The translations under genes and the position numbers were made by a program. A DNA stretch of 26,898 nt from positions 1 to 26,898 of the forward strand of contig VGYW01000066.1 in assembly GCA_016872875.1 (NCBI GenBank), given 5' to 3'. Shown in pieces: positions 15,694 to 23,957 of the stretch. Each line of letters starts with the position of its first letter. Position 1 is the stretch's first letter. The DNA is from Planctomycetota bacterium. GTDB taxonomy: Bacteria; Planctomycetota; PUPC01; DSUN01. The notes under the pieces are model-generated. The model saw only the letters and a program-made list of their open reading frames with translations. It did not search any database and was not told the origin of the DNA.

Positions 15694-15753
15694 GCATACT
15701 GTGCCAAACATCAGGTGCGCAGTTGACCCACCATGGGCAGAACGGCCCCGGAT

Positions 15754-15861
15754 GCGTCCGGATCGCCAAAATACCCATAGTGGACCAGGTTTAGGCTTGG
15801 TCCACTATGGCGGGACCGCCACGGAAGCGTCCGGATCGCCAGAACGCTCATAGTGGACCAG
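15754..15861. repeat. Direct repeats enclosing an inverted repeat (catagtggacca family)
   Basis: Two 35-base direct copies (15754-15788 and 15827-15861) match at 31 positions. Between them, catagtggacca (15776-15787) and its complement (15798-15809) form a 12-base hairpin with a 10-base loop. Weaker versions of the same unit flank the block at about 15721-15740 and 15878-15892, so five units of one motif are packed in about 170 bases. Confidence 0.75.
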
Positions 15862-15940
15862 CTATCGGGGGCGCAGGGTTGGCCCAGTATGGAGGGGCGA
15901 GGGGCGGGGGGCGGTACGCGAAAGAGCCTGTGAAGAGGTG

Positions 15941-16023
15941 ACACGGACATACACGGACGGACACGGACGCACGCCCATCGCCGAGGAATCTGCCCGTCCG
16001 TGCTTGTCAGTGGGCGTCCGTGT
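15941..16023. repeat. ACACGGAC-unit palindromic repeat
   Basis: The unit acacggac occurs three times at 15941-15968, and the reverse-complement unit gtccgtg occurs twice at 15994-16023. The outer parts acacggacgc...gccca (15961-15977) and tgggcgtccgtgt (16011-16023) pair apart from a four-base insertion. It lies just downstream of the LVIVD gene stop. Confidence 0.65.
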
Positions 16024-16056
16024 GGTTTCTTCTCAAGCTCGAAGGCGTTCCGCTCC

Positions 16057-19000
16057 TCAGAAGCGGGCCTTGGCCTCCAGCTTGCCCAGCGGGGCCTGGG
16101 TGCTGGTCGGCGCGCGGAGGACGAGGAGGCCGCTGAGGGCGGGGACGAAGAGCCAGTCGCCGCGCTTGCGGCCGACGGACCATTGGTAGCCGACGTGGCG
16201 GCGGTCGAAGAAGCGCGGCGCCGCGGGCTCCGAGATGTCGTAACACTCGATTGCGCCGTAGTTTCCGATGAAGAGGTAGTCGCCGTCGGCGATGATGTCC
16301 TGGTCGAAGTCGGCCCAGGCGGAGCAGGGCTCGTCGGGGAGGTCGGGGCGCGGGTCGTAGGTGCGGAGCCAGCGGGGCTGGCGGGGGTCGCGGACGTCCA
16401 GGATGTGGAGGTAGTTGGCGCCCTTGCGTTCGAGGCCGCGGGCGGTGATGTAGGCGTGGCCCTTTGCGATGGCGATGCCGGACATCATCTCGCCCATCTT
16501 CTCGGGCCAGGAGCGGTTGAGGTCGAGCTGGGAGACGACGGCGGGCCTGGCGGGGTCGGCGGCGTCCACGATGGCAAAGGTGCCCTTTGCGCTGCCGAGG
16601 TAGACCTTGTCGCCGCGGGCGCAGAGGAGGTCGGCTTCGGGGACCTCGGCGGCGGAGAGGAAGGCGGGGCTTCGGGGGTTCTTGAGGTCGTAGAGGAGGA
16701 GTCGCTTGCGTGCGAGGACGAAGGCGTGGTCGCCCCAGAGGTCAATGCAGGCGCCGCCGACCTGGAGGGGCTTGCCCTGTTCGTCCTTGAACTCGGCGGC
16801 AAAGGCGGGCTTGGCGCCGTCGCGGGCGTCCACGGCGAGGAGGCCGCGGGCCTGGCGCGGGATGTAGAGGAAGCCGTCCTTGCCCGCGACCGTGTTGTTG
16901 CCGCGCCGCGAGTTGCCGTAGGGCACCCAGGCGCCATCCCAGTATTCGCCGAGGCGCTTGGGGGCGAGGGGGTTGGCGATGTCGAGGATGAAGACGGCGC
17001 CGCCGAAGGTCTGCCACTGGTAGGCGCGGTCGCCGTCGAGCCAGAGGGCGTCAGATTCCCCCGCCGTGGCGACGCCGCCGACGCGGCGCGGGTTCTTCGG
17101 CTCCGAGAGGTCGAAGACCCACAGCCCGTAGTTGTAGTCGGCCACGTAGGCCGTGTCGCCCACAATCGCCAGGCTGCCGAAGGCGCTGGGGACCGAGTGC
17201 TCGTAGAGGCCGACCGGTTTGCCCTTGTCCTTTGCGATTTCATAGACGAACCAGCGGCTGTCGGGCGAGTTAGCCCCGAGGCTGTATTGGCCCGGCCCCT
17301 CCTTGCCGTCAATCAGGTAGAAGAGGCCCTTGTGGAAGGTGCCGAAGAGGTGTCGCCCGCACTTCTCGGGGAGCGGGATCGAGGCGAGCTTCTCGGCGGC
17401 GAACGTCCCCTTCGCCTCGTAGCGATAGAGGTCAATGGTCTTCTCGAGGCGCAGGGCGAGGTGTTCGGCAGAGGCGGCCATGAGGCTGGCGCTCTGCTTG
17501 CCGCCGGCGAACCTCTCGCGGGGCACGGCGCCAGGGAGCAGCTTCGGCTTACGAGGGGCCGACACGTCGAGGAGCCGGATGGAGTCCTCGATGTAGACCA
17601 GTCCTGGAGCCAAGAATGCCGAGACCCCTTCCACCTTGCCGATCTCGCGCGGCCAGAGCGGGTCGGCGAGGTCGTGGACCCACAGGGTCGGCTTCGCGCC
17701 GCCCAGCGAGTAGCCGACGCCCTCGGCCTCAAAGACGTGGGACATCCGCCCGTGCTTGCCCCGGCTGAACTGCACGTTTCGCAAAGGACCGGGGCGGAGC
17801 GGATTCGAGAGGTCGTCCACAAGGATGAGGCCGCGCCGCGACGACTCAAAGTAGGCCCTCTGGCGGAACGGGAGCAAGGTGTGGGAGAAGTACCAGGAGA
17901 GGACTTGGCCGACGACGCGCGGCTTCGCCTTGTCCGAGATGTCCACGATGCTGTAATGCCCCTCGCCAGGGCCAACGAAGGCATAGTTGCCCCGCACCAC
18001 GATAGGCGGGCCTGGCACGCCGAAGCCGGTCGGGAGCGCGGCGGCGAGCTGGAGCTTGCGGGGATTGGCTGTGGCGAACTTGGTCCGGCCCGAGGCCGGG
18101 TCAATCGCGAGCACGCCCGCGGACACGGGCATCTCCGGCCAGCCCGCCTCATCCGAGAGGTCCCAGCCGTGGGGCCTCAGCGGGTAGGCGAAGTCGCGCT
18201 TCACGGCGTAGGCCAGGGAGCAAACGTCCAGGCCGTCATCCGTCACCACGAGGCCGTTCGCGGCGCCGTAGGCGGCGGCCACGTCCTCGCGGCGCAGGTC
18301 GGCGCCGTCGGCCTTCTTCATCGGGCGGTCCGCTCCGTCGGGCGCGAGGCGAAAGGCCCCGAGCCTTCGCTCCCATTCGCCTCGCGCGGCGGCGAGCCGC
18401 TCCTGCCATGGTGCGCCCAGCGCGAAGACGCGCCGCAGCGGCTCGCTCCACCCGACGCGGCACTCGAAGAAGTAGATGCCGCCAAGGGGCTCCTGGCGGA
18501 CGAGCTTGAGCCGCACCTTGCTCTTGGCGGGCACCGTTGCTTCGATGCTTTGGAGCGCGGCGCGGCGCGTGGCGGGGTCGAGCGGCTCGGCCGCCCAGGG
18601 GCCGAAGCGGTAGCGCACCTCGGCGGTGCGCGCCATCTCGCGGCTGTTCTCGACGTCCAGCTCGAACGTCGCCTCAGTCTCCGTCTGGCCGGCCAGTCGG
18701 ACGCGGAGAGCGAAGGGGGAGTCGAAGAAGGGCTCGCCGACGGCGGCCTCGTTGTTGCCCGCGGGCTTCGTGAGGCGGACGGCTCGGACCTCGAGCGGGA
18801 AGTCGGGCACGCCGTTGCGGTCGCCCCCCTCGCAACGGACCCCGAGGGCGGGAGCGCGCTTCGCGGGGGCGTCCACGACTGGCGAGGCGATGCTGTTGGC
18901 CGCCTCGCCGGTCTGGTCGTAGAATGCCTCGCCGCCGCCCGCGACGCGCAGCGGGATGTTCGCGGCGAGGAGGCGCCAGCCCATCCAGGCCTGCCCATCG

Positions 19001-20319
19001 TTCATGGCCTGAAGGAAGGCCTCGCCGCTGCGGTCGGTGTAGAGCACCTCGATGCGGAGCGGCTCGCCGTCGTTCCGCGCCCAGAGGCACAGTTGCTGAG
19101 CGGGAACGGGGTCGGCGTTCCACGGGTCGTCGTCGGGGGCCACGACCCGCACGAGGTCGAGGGTGGCAGGCTCCTGCCCAAAGGCAAACGACACGGGGAG
19201 GCCAACCTCCCCGAGGTTCGAGACCTTCGGCAGGTTACTAGGGTCGTTAACCTCCCGAAGGTCTGGAACCTTCGGGAGGTTAGTGTCGAAGTGCGCGCGC
19301 CAGTTGCCGGCCCGCGCCCGCTCGTGGCCCTCGCCCACCGCGAAGGCCAGTTGCGCCGGCGGGGGCGAGCGGAACCAGTCCTCCTCCGCCTCGGCCTCGC
19401 CCGAGTAGGCGACGACCTGCTCGATCTTGACGGGTGAGCCTTGCTTCTGAATCGTGATGAGGTGCGGGCCGGCCGGCAGCTCGACGGCCTCGTCCATCGC
19501 CACCCAATGCCACAGGCGGCCGTTCTGCTGAAACACGCTCTTCACCAGCTCGCCGTCGAGGCTCAGGTAGAGGTTTCGGGCCATCTCCTGCATGGTGAGG
19601 CCCTCGAACATGTTCTTCCCCTCGAAGAACACGCGAGCGAAGATGCGGGCCTTCGCGGCCCGCCGCGTGCGGAAGACCGTGCGGAGGGAGTCCGCGTCGT
19701 CGTGGAGGACGGCCACGGTCGCCTTGCCGAGTCGCTCGCGGCGGCAGTCGGCCCGCTCGAAGTCGGCGGCGGGGAGGACCAGGCTGTCGCCCCGACGCCA
19801 TTCCACCCCCTCGCTGGCCGGCACGTTGGCGAGCCAGGGCTGGGTCCAGGCCGGCTCCTTGCCCCAATAGAGCGCCACCTGGTCAACCCGCTGCCCGGTG
19901 CCTGCGGCGGGGCTGATGGCGAGCTCGGTCTTGCCCGCCGCCAGCTTGGCCGTGCCCGCCCGCACCCAGTGCCAGACCTGGAAGTTCCCGACGTCCCAGC
20001 GTCCGGCCCCCGTCGCCTGCCGCGCCGTGACGGCGAACACCTCCTCGCCCAGCTTCAGGGTGAGAGCGTCATTGCCGCCCCACGGGAAGTAGACTCGCGC
20101 CCAGACCTGTGCCTCGGCGGGCTTCGGGAGCTCCACGGCGGTCTTGATGACGCTCTCCTTCTTCGGGAACGCCACGCCTGTGACCCCGCGGAAGCTCCTT
20201 CGCTCCGCCTGCACCTCGGCGAACTGCTCGGCCTGAAGGACAACGCAGTCCTGCGCCAGCGCGCTCATGCCCGCGGCCAGCGCCAGCCCAGCGACGAAAC
20301 CCGCGCGATGTGTCTTCAC
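16057..20319 (-). CDS. Exported LVIVD-repeat beta-propeller protein with two N-terminal sandwich domains
   Basis: A 1420-residue secreted protein. GTG 20319 is the start: GGAGG lies about eight bases upstream and a signal peptide (KTHRAGFVAGLALAAGMSALAQ) follows. Residues about 25-150 and 165-320 look like a duplicated carbohydrate-binding-like sandwich; both copies contain WHWV and then an AGxxxLxI strand and a VxQVAxY strand. The region about 380-700 is less clear. From about 780 to 1370 there are LVIVD blades such as YSIVDISDKAKPRVVG, LWVFDLSEPKNPRRVG and LHILDVRDPRQPRWLR. LVIVD proteins are surface proteins of unknown role. Residues about 347-372 are two tandem repeat-encoded inserts (NLPKVPDLREV and NLPKVSNLGEV). 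It is a single gene with its own promoter candidate. Binding of a carbohydrate is inferred from the sandwich domains only. Confidence 0.85.
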   Translation of the reverse strand: MKTHRAGFVAGLALAAGMSALAQDCVVLQAEQFAEVQAERRSFRGVTGVAFPKKESVIKTAVELPKPAEAQVWARVYFPWGGNDALTLKLGEEVFAVTARQATGAGRWDVGNFQVWHWVRAGTAKLAAGKTELAISPAAGTGQRVDQVALYWGKEPAWTQPWLANVPASEGVEWRRGDSLVLPAADFERADCRRERLGKATVAVLHDDADSLRTVFRTRRAAKARIFARVFFEGKNMFEGLTMQEMARNLYLSLDGELVKSVFQQNGRLWHWVAMDEAVELPAGPHLITIQKQGSPVKIEQVVAYSGEAEAEEDWFRSPPPAQLAFAVGEGHERARAGNWRAHFDTNLPKVPDLREVNDPSNLPKVSNLGEVGLPVSFAFGQEPATLDLVRVVAPDDDPWNADPVPAQQLCLWARNDGEPLRIEVLYTDRSGEAFLQAMNDGQAWMGWRLLAANIPLRVAGGGEAFYDQTGEAANSIASPVVDAPAKRAPALGVRCEGGDRNGVPDFPLEVRAVRLTKPAGNNEAAVGEPFFDSPFALRVRLAGQTETEATFELDVENSREMARTAEVRYRFGPWAAEPLDPATRRAALQSIEATVPAKSKVRLKLVRQEPLGGIYFFECRVGWSEPLRRVFALGAPWQERLAAARGEWERRLGAFRLAPDGADRPMKKADGADLRREDVAAAYGAANGLVVTDDGLDVCSLAYAVKRDFAYPLRPHGWDLSDEAGWPEMPVSAGVLAIDPASGRTKFATANPRKLQLAAALPTGFGVPGPPIVVRGNYAFVGPGEGHYSIVDISDKAKPRVVGQVLSWYFSHTLLPFRQRAYFESSRRGLILVDDLSNPLRPGPLRNVQFSRGKHGRMSHVFEAEGVGYSLGGAKPTLWVHDLADPLWPREIGKVEGVSAFLAPGLVYIEDSIRLLDVSAPRKPKLLPGAVPRERFAGGKQSASLMAASAEHLALRLEKTIDLYRYEAKGTFAAEKLASIPLPEKCGRHLFGTFHKGLFYLIDGKEGPGQYSLGANSPDSRWFVYEIAKDKGKPVGLYEHSVPSAFGSLAIVGDTAYVADYNYGLWVFDLSEPKNPRRVGGVATAGESDALWLDGDRAYQWQTFGGAVFILDIANPLAPKRLGEYWDGAWVPYGNSRRGNNTVAGKDGFLYIPRQARGLLAVDARDGAKPAFAAEFKDEQGKPLQVGGACIDLWGDHAFVLARKRLLLYDLKNPRSPAFLSAAEVPEADLLCARGDKVYLGSAKGTFAIVDAADPARPAVVSQLDLNRSWPEKMGEMMSGIAIAKGHAYITARGLERKGANYLHILDVRDPRQPRWLRTYDPRPDLPDEPCSAWADFDQDIIADGDYLFIGNYGAIECYDISEPAAPRFFDRRHVGYQWSVGRKRGDWLFVPALSGLLVLRAPTSTQAPLGKLEAKARF
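19204..19281. repeat. Two tandem 33-base palindromes in frame in the LVIVD gene
   Basis: Copies at 19204-19236 and 19249-19281 match at 26 of 33 positions and are spaced 45 bases apart, a multiple of three. The second is a perfect 13-base inverted repeat (19249-19261 and 19269-19281) with a seven-base loop. They encode NLPKVSNLGEV and NLPKVPDLREV. The frame stays open through both. Confidence 0.85.
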
Positions 20320-20355
20320 TGCCCCGTCCTCCAAGAGAGTGGCTCGGCGCCTAGC

Positions 20356-20384
20356 ACTATATTGGACATGGGCGAAGAAGGCAA
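20356..20384 (-). promoter_or_regulatory. Promoter candidate for the LVIVD gene
   Basis: On the minus strand TTGCCT is followed after 17 bases by TATAGT (4 and 5 of 6 matches). The start would be near 20349, about 30 bases before GTG 20319, leaving room for the GGAGG site. Confidence 0.45.
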
Positions 20385-20426
20385 GCGGCCATGTCAACTG
20401 TCCGGTTTGTGATGGGTCTGCCCGGC

Positions 20427-20837
20427 TCACGCTAGGCGCAGGACTAGGGTGTGGGTGTGCTGCCGGAACTCGATGTTGAGCCTGTCAAAGAGGTCCAGGC
20501 GCCCGAGCAGGAGCGGGACGTCCTCCATCTTACACCAGCCAATTCGCATGGGGAACTCAATGTGCCGAATCCGGACTCGTGCGGAGCAAAGGTGGTAGAG
20601 CAGGGGGCCACTGCCAACCCCTTTGAGTTCCGCACTCACCGCGCCGTCAGTGCTCAAACCGATCAGCCGCCCGAAGGAATGTGGGATGATTGAGAGGTCG
20701 GCGCCTGAATCGAGAAGGAACTTGGCCGTGGCTACCCCCGTGGGTCCGCGAACGCTGACAGGTATGAGGGGCTTCCACAGGGTTCCGAGGGAGGGCGAGA
20801 AGAAGGGTGTGAAGGGGAAGATCAACTCTTCGCTCAT
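20427..20837 (-). CDS. Retropepsin-like aspartic protease
   Basis: A 136-residue protein with the single-lobe aspartic protease pattern. The active-site motif is FLLDSGADLSIIP, with Asp 43-Ser 44-Gly 45 (usually DTG or DSG), and the C-terminal LLGRLDLFDRLNIEF at about 109-123 is the standard end of bacterial retropepsin-like domains. Such proteins act as dimers, so one Asp per chain is expected. There is no signal peptide or membrane segment, so it should be cytoplasmic. The start, ATG 20837, overlaps the stop of the upstream DUF5678-like gene as ATGA, so the two are coupled. The natural substrate is unknown. The pairing suggests that the small protein is a partner, a regulator or a substrate. 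Confidence 0.8.
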   Translation of the reverse strand: MSEELIFPFTPFFSPSLGTLWKPLIPVSVRGPTGVATAKFLLDSGADLSIIPHSFGRLIGLSTDGAVSAELKGVGSGPLLYHLCSARVRIRHIEFPMRIGWCKMEDVPLLLGRLDLFDRLNIEFRQHTHTLVLRLA

Positions 20838-21049
20838 GGGACTTCCAGCACGTCGGGGCTGAAGCCTCGCGCCATCAGCGGCTCGTGGCCGAGATTCCGG
20901 GCTTGCGTCAACACGTCAGCGAAGACCTTCCCGTGCGCCACAATCCTGCCGTCGGCCACCGCGATGAACTCGTCGGGGTAGCGAGTAAGCTCCTCGGGGT
21001 GTTCCGCGAGCCACTGGTCGTCTTGTTCGGTTGTTGTGGCCATAGGCAT
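20834..21049 (-). CDS. DUF5678-like small protein coupled to the protease gene
   Basis: A 71-residue protein: W at 13, AEHPEELTRYPDEFIAVADGRIVAHGKVFADVLTQARNLGHEPL in the middle and a VLEVP end. The pattern 'KYxxxFIAVxxGxIVAHGxxxxxVLxxAxxxGxxP' fits DUF5678, a small family often found beside other small genes and sometimes taken as antitoxin-like. The start may be ATG 21049 or ATG 21043; AAGGAAG lies close to the first and eight bases from the second. A good promoter candidate lies 20 bases upstream. No function is established. Confidence 0.7.
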   Translation of the reverse strand: MPMATTTEQDDQWLAEHPEELTRYPDEFIAVADGRIVAHGKVFADVLTQARNLGHEPLMARGFSPDVLEVP

Positions 21050-21069
21050 AGCTTCCTTTCTCGTCGATC

Positions 21070-21098
21070 ATTTTACCTGGGTGGCGCCTGGGTGGCAA
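21070..21098 (-). promoter_or_regulatory. Promoter candidate for the DUF5678/retropepsin pair
   Basis: On the minus strand TTGCCA is followed after 17 bases by TAAAAT; each matches consensus at 5 of 6 positions. Transcription would begin near 21063 with a leader of about 14-20 bases. Confidence 0.6.
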
Positions 21099-21141
21099 GT
21101 GAGCCGGCAGCCCGCGGGCCAAGGCCTGCTTCTGAGCCCTC

Positions 21142-23784
21142 CTACGGGACGGCGCAGGTGTCAGTGGCCGCGGCGTCGAACCGCACGGCGATGACCCGGC
21201 GGTTGACGCTGTCCGAGACGTAGAGCTTGCCGTCGGCCTCGGCGTAGTCGCACTCGGTGGGCCAGGCGAAGGCGATCTCCGGCTCGGGCGCCTTGCTCTT
21301 CGGGCCGGCCGAGTCGGCGTTGCCGTAGGCCCCGATGCGGGCCAGGCGATTGCCGGCCGCGTCCACCATCTCCACCGAGGAGTAGAACGCGCTCGGCGCG
21401 TAGACTCGCCCGTAGGGGTCGGCGTCCAACTGCGACTGTAGGCACTCGCAGCCGTCGTCGCCCGTGAAGGCGTCGAATGAGTGCGGGATGATGCCGATGC
21501 CGGGGTAGCGCCACTTGGCCCCGGCCACCTTCACGTCCCAGCCGAGGTAGCCGCTCTTGTAGGCGGCCGCGTCGGGCGGGGCGTTCGCCAGGGCCAGGCT
21601 CTCGTCAATGAATTGGGCTTTGGCGCTGAAGTTGCCGTAGACCTGTCCGCCCTCGGGGCCGAACTTGAAGATGGCGCCCATGTGGAAGAGGTAGGGGTTG
21701 GCGTAGAGATAGCTCCAGGGCGCGGGGCGGTCCACCTTGCGATAGTAGCGCCAGGGCTGCGCGGGCACCGCCTGGGCGAAGTCGGGCGGGATAGGCTCGG
21801 CGGCCGGCTTGAGGTTCATGCCGAGGTAGACGTTGCCGCGGTTGTCCACCCCGATGCCCGAGTCGCCGCTGCCCGCGCCGTTGATGAGGGCCGCCTTCTT
21901 GAGCGTGCCGTCCGGCCCCCAGACGTCCACCGTCGCCACGCAGGCGTGGTCGGGAGAGCGGCGGACGTAGAGGTCGCCGTTCGGGGCGATGCAGTGGCCG
22001 CGGAGGCCCATGTTCGGCCCGTAGCCCCGGAACTTCACCGCCAGCTTGTTCGTGCCGGTGGCCGTGAAGGGCAAGGGCTTGCCCTGCGGGTCCACGCGCA
22101 CGAGGGCGTTCGAGCCGTAGGGGCCCATCAGGTAGATGTTGCCGTCCCTGTCCACGGCCAGGTCGTTGCCCGGCAATCGGAAAGGGCTTGCCTTGCCCGT
22201 CGCGAGGTCAATGAGGAGGTGTCCCGCGCCGTGCTCGCCGACGATGAGGCGGTTGCGTGGCGGGTCGGCGGCGAGGAAGCTGGGGCAGTGGAGTCCGCCC
22301 GGCTCGCCGGCCGGCTCGCCCAGGCTCAGCTTCCCGCCCTCGTCGGTGATCGGGACCAACGCGCAGGGCCGACCGTAGCCGGTGTAGATGGACACCCAGA
22401 GCCGCGGCGGGGTGGCCGAGGGGTCCAGGGCCATGCGCTCGGCGGCGCGTTTCTTGACCTCGAAGTCCAGGCGAGCCAGCTCCCGGGGCGCCTCGCCCTT
22501 CCAGGGCGCGAGCTTGAGGATGCGGCTGGTCACCGGGTCGTCGCTCTTGTTCACAAGGTCGTAGGAGCGCGCGCCCTTGCGGCAGAGGAGGTAGACCTCG
22601 CCCGCCGGCCCCAGGGCGATCTGCTCGGGGTCCGGGGCGGGGAACTTGCCGAGCAGCTTGCCCTCCTGGGAGTAGACCTTGACCCTGCCGTTGCCGCGGT
22701 CGCAGACGTAGAGCCGGCCCTGCGAGTCGAAGGCCAGGCCCTGGGGGTCGTTGAACGCCTCGTCGCCGGCGCCGGGCTCCTTGCCGCCGAGCCACGGGGA
22801 GCCGAGCTCCTTGTCGGTCCACCTGAGCCGGTAGACGCCGTGGTGCCACTCGCCCTTCTCGAAGTAGCCGAGCTTGAAGTCCTGCACCAGGTATATCCAC
22901 TGGCCGTCGGGGCTGACGGCCAGGCGGTCCATGCCCACGGCGTAGCCCTCGCCGGCGCCGCCCAGGAAGCCGCGGGCCTTGCGTATCTGCGGCCCCACGA
23001 AGCCCGTCTTCTCCGGGGCGCCGCCCTCCGGGTGGAAGGCGAGCAGGTGGCGCGCCGGGCCGTGGTTGCACATCGAGCCGACCGCGCTCGCCGCCAGCAG
23101 GTAGCCGTCCGGGTGCCAGGCCATCGTTTGCCCGCGGATGCCGGCGACGAGTGGGGACAGGCTGTGGGCCTGGCCGTTGAAGACAAGCGGCTGGCGCCGC
23201 CCGCCAACCTTCACGTGGCCCACCGGCTCCGTGCGCGTCTCCGGCGTGCCCGACGCATAGGGCATGATGGTGCGCAGGTATCTCCCCTGGCGGTCAAGGA
23301 CCCGCAGCTCCGCCCGGCCCCTGAACGGGTCGGCCAGCAGGACGAAGAGCTCGCCCCCGGGACCGACGGTGAGCGCGCACACGTCGCCGCTGAGCGTGTT
23401 GTCGTTCCTGCCCAGGACCTTGTCCAGCCTGGGCTGTAGCCCCAGGCGCACCCGAACTCGGAAAGGCCCGCCGGTGGCCGGGCGGCCGGCGTCGTCCTTG
23501 CCATCCCACAGCACCGCCTGGGCCAGGGAGTCCTTCTGGAACGGCTCGGGGGCGTTCCTGCCCAGGAGTCCCGCGGCCAGGTGGCGGGCCACGCCGCCCG
23601 CGGCGTCGAGCACTGCCACCTCGACATCCGCCGGCGCGGAGACGGCGAAGGAGACCCGCACGTTGCCCCCATCCTTCGCGGCAGCCGGCCTGGCCGTGAA
23701 CGCGGCCTCGCCAGCCGGGGACGCCGCGGAGGCGACGGCCAGCGCCAGGCCGACCATGCCGATACGGTGATCTGCGTGGTTCAT
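21142..23784 (-). CDS. Exported NHL-repeat propeller protein with FlgD-like Ig domain
   Basis: An 880-residue secreted protein. A Sec signal occupies residues 1-25. Residues about 35-130 resemble a FlgD-type Ig domain (VRVSFAVSAPADVEVAVLDAAGGVARHL ... LWDGKDDAGRPATGGPFRVRVR). Then come NHL-type blades: GDVCALTVGPGGELFVLL, FNDPQGLAFDSQGRLYVCDRGNGRVKVYSQEGKLLGKF (about 400), GNDLAVDRDGNIYLMGPYGSNALVRVDPQGK and a last WPTECDYAEADGKLYVSDSVNRRVIAV. No enzyme motif is seen. Such proteins are abundant in planctomycetes and probably bind ligands or other proteins at the surface. ATG 23784 is taken from the signal peptide; the ribosome site is weak. The gene appears monocistronic, and its upstream region is filled with repeats. 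Confidence 0.85.
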   Translation of the reverse strand: MNHADHRIGMVGLALAVASAASPAGEAAFTARPAAAKDGGNVRVSFAVSAPADVEVAVLDAAGGVARHLAAGLLGRNAPEPFQKDSLAQAVLWDGKDDAGRPATGGPFRVRVRLGLQPRLDKVLGRNDNTLSGDVCALTVGPGGELFVLLADPFRGRAELRVLDRQGRYLRTIMPYASGTPETRTEPVGHVKVGGRRQPLVFNGQAHSLSPLVAGIRGQTMAWHPDGYLLAASAVGSMCNHGPARHLLAFHPEGGAPEKTGFVGPQIRKARGFLGGAGEGYAVGMDRLAVSPDGQWIYLVQDFKLGYFEKGEWHHGVYRLRWTDKELGSPWLGGKEPGAGDEAFNDPQGLAFDSQGRLYVCDRGNGRVKVYSQEGKLLGKFPAPDPEQIALGPAGEVYLLCRKGARSYDLVNKSDDPVTSRILKLAPWKGEAPRELARLDFEVKKRAAERMALDPSATPPRLWVSIYTGYGRPCALVPITDEGGKLSLGEPAGEPGGLHCPSFLAADPPRNRLIVGEHGAGHLLIDLATGKASPFRLPGNDLAVDRDGNIYLMGPYGSNALVRVDPQGKPLPFTATGTNKLAVKFRGYGPNMGLRGHCIAPNGDLYVRRSPDHACVATVDVWGPDGTLKKAALINGAGSGDSGIGVDNRGNVYLGMNLKPAAEPIPPDFAQAVPAQPWRYYRKVDRPAPWSYLYANPYLFHMGAIFKFGPEGGQVYGNFSAKAQFIDESLALANAPPDAAAYKSGYLGWDVKVAGAKWRYPGIGIIPHSFDAFTGDDGCECLQSQLDADPYGRVYAPSAFYSSVEMVDAAGNRLARIGAYGNADSAGPKSKAPEPEIAFAWPTECDYAEADGKLYVSDSVNRRVIAVRFDAAATDTCAVP

Positions 23785-23897
23785 CGTTCGCTCTTCTCCA
23801 TCAGTCGGTTCGCGTCGCTCAAGCGGCAGCGGCCTCGGCCGAGCCCCACACATACTAAGGGGAGCACAAAGCTGTTTACACTCCGCCAGGGCCACAG

Positions 23898-23957
23898 GTT
23901 TGTAGTGCGGCCTTCAGGCCGTTCCGGGAAGAACGGGCTAAAGCCCGCACTACGAAC
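23898..23957. repeat. GTTTGTAGT-type palindrome, intergenic copy
   Basis: Arms gtttgtagtgcg (23898-23909) and cgcactacgaac (23946-23957) pair at 11 of 12. Inside are two smaller hairpins, cggccttcaggccg (23908-23921) and cgggctaaagcccg (23934-23947), giving a clover-like fold. An 8-base outer pair, gtttacac (23874-23881) and gtgtaaac (23960-23967), extends it. It is related to the in-frame copy at 14465-14495. Confidence 0.8.

Noticed and set aside
15292..15711. A 139-codon minus-strand frame rich in SLWSLGSLWSL
   Set aside because: It is translation of the GGGACCACA repeat; no family, no ribosome site.
15465..15861. Possible CRISPR array
   Set aside because: The repeats are palindromic, differ from each other, lack regular unique spacers and occur without cas genes.
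16000..19437. A 1145-codon plus-strand open frame
   Set aside because: It is a shadow of the LVIVD gene, with low-complexity valine-, glutamate- and glycine-rich translation and no start signal.
21481..23439. A 652-codon plus-strand open frame
   Set aside because: It is an antisense shadow of the NHL-repeat gene.
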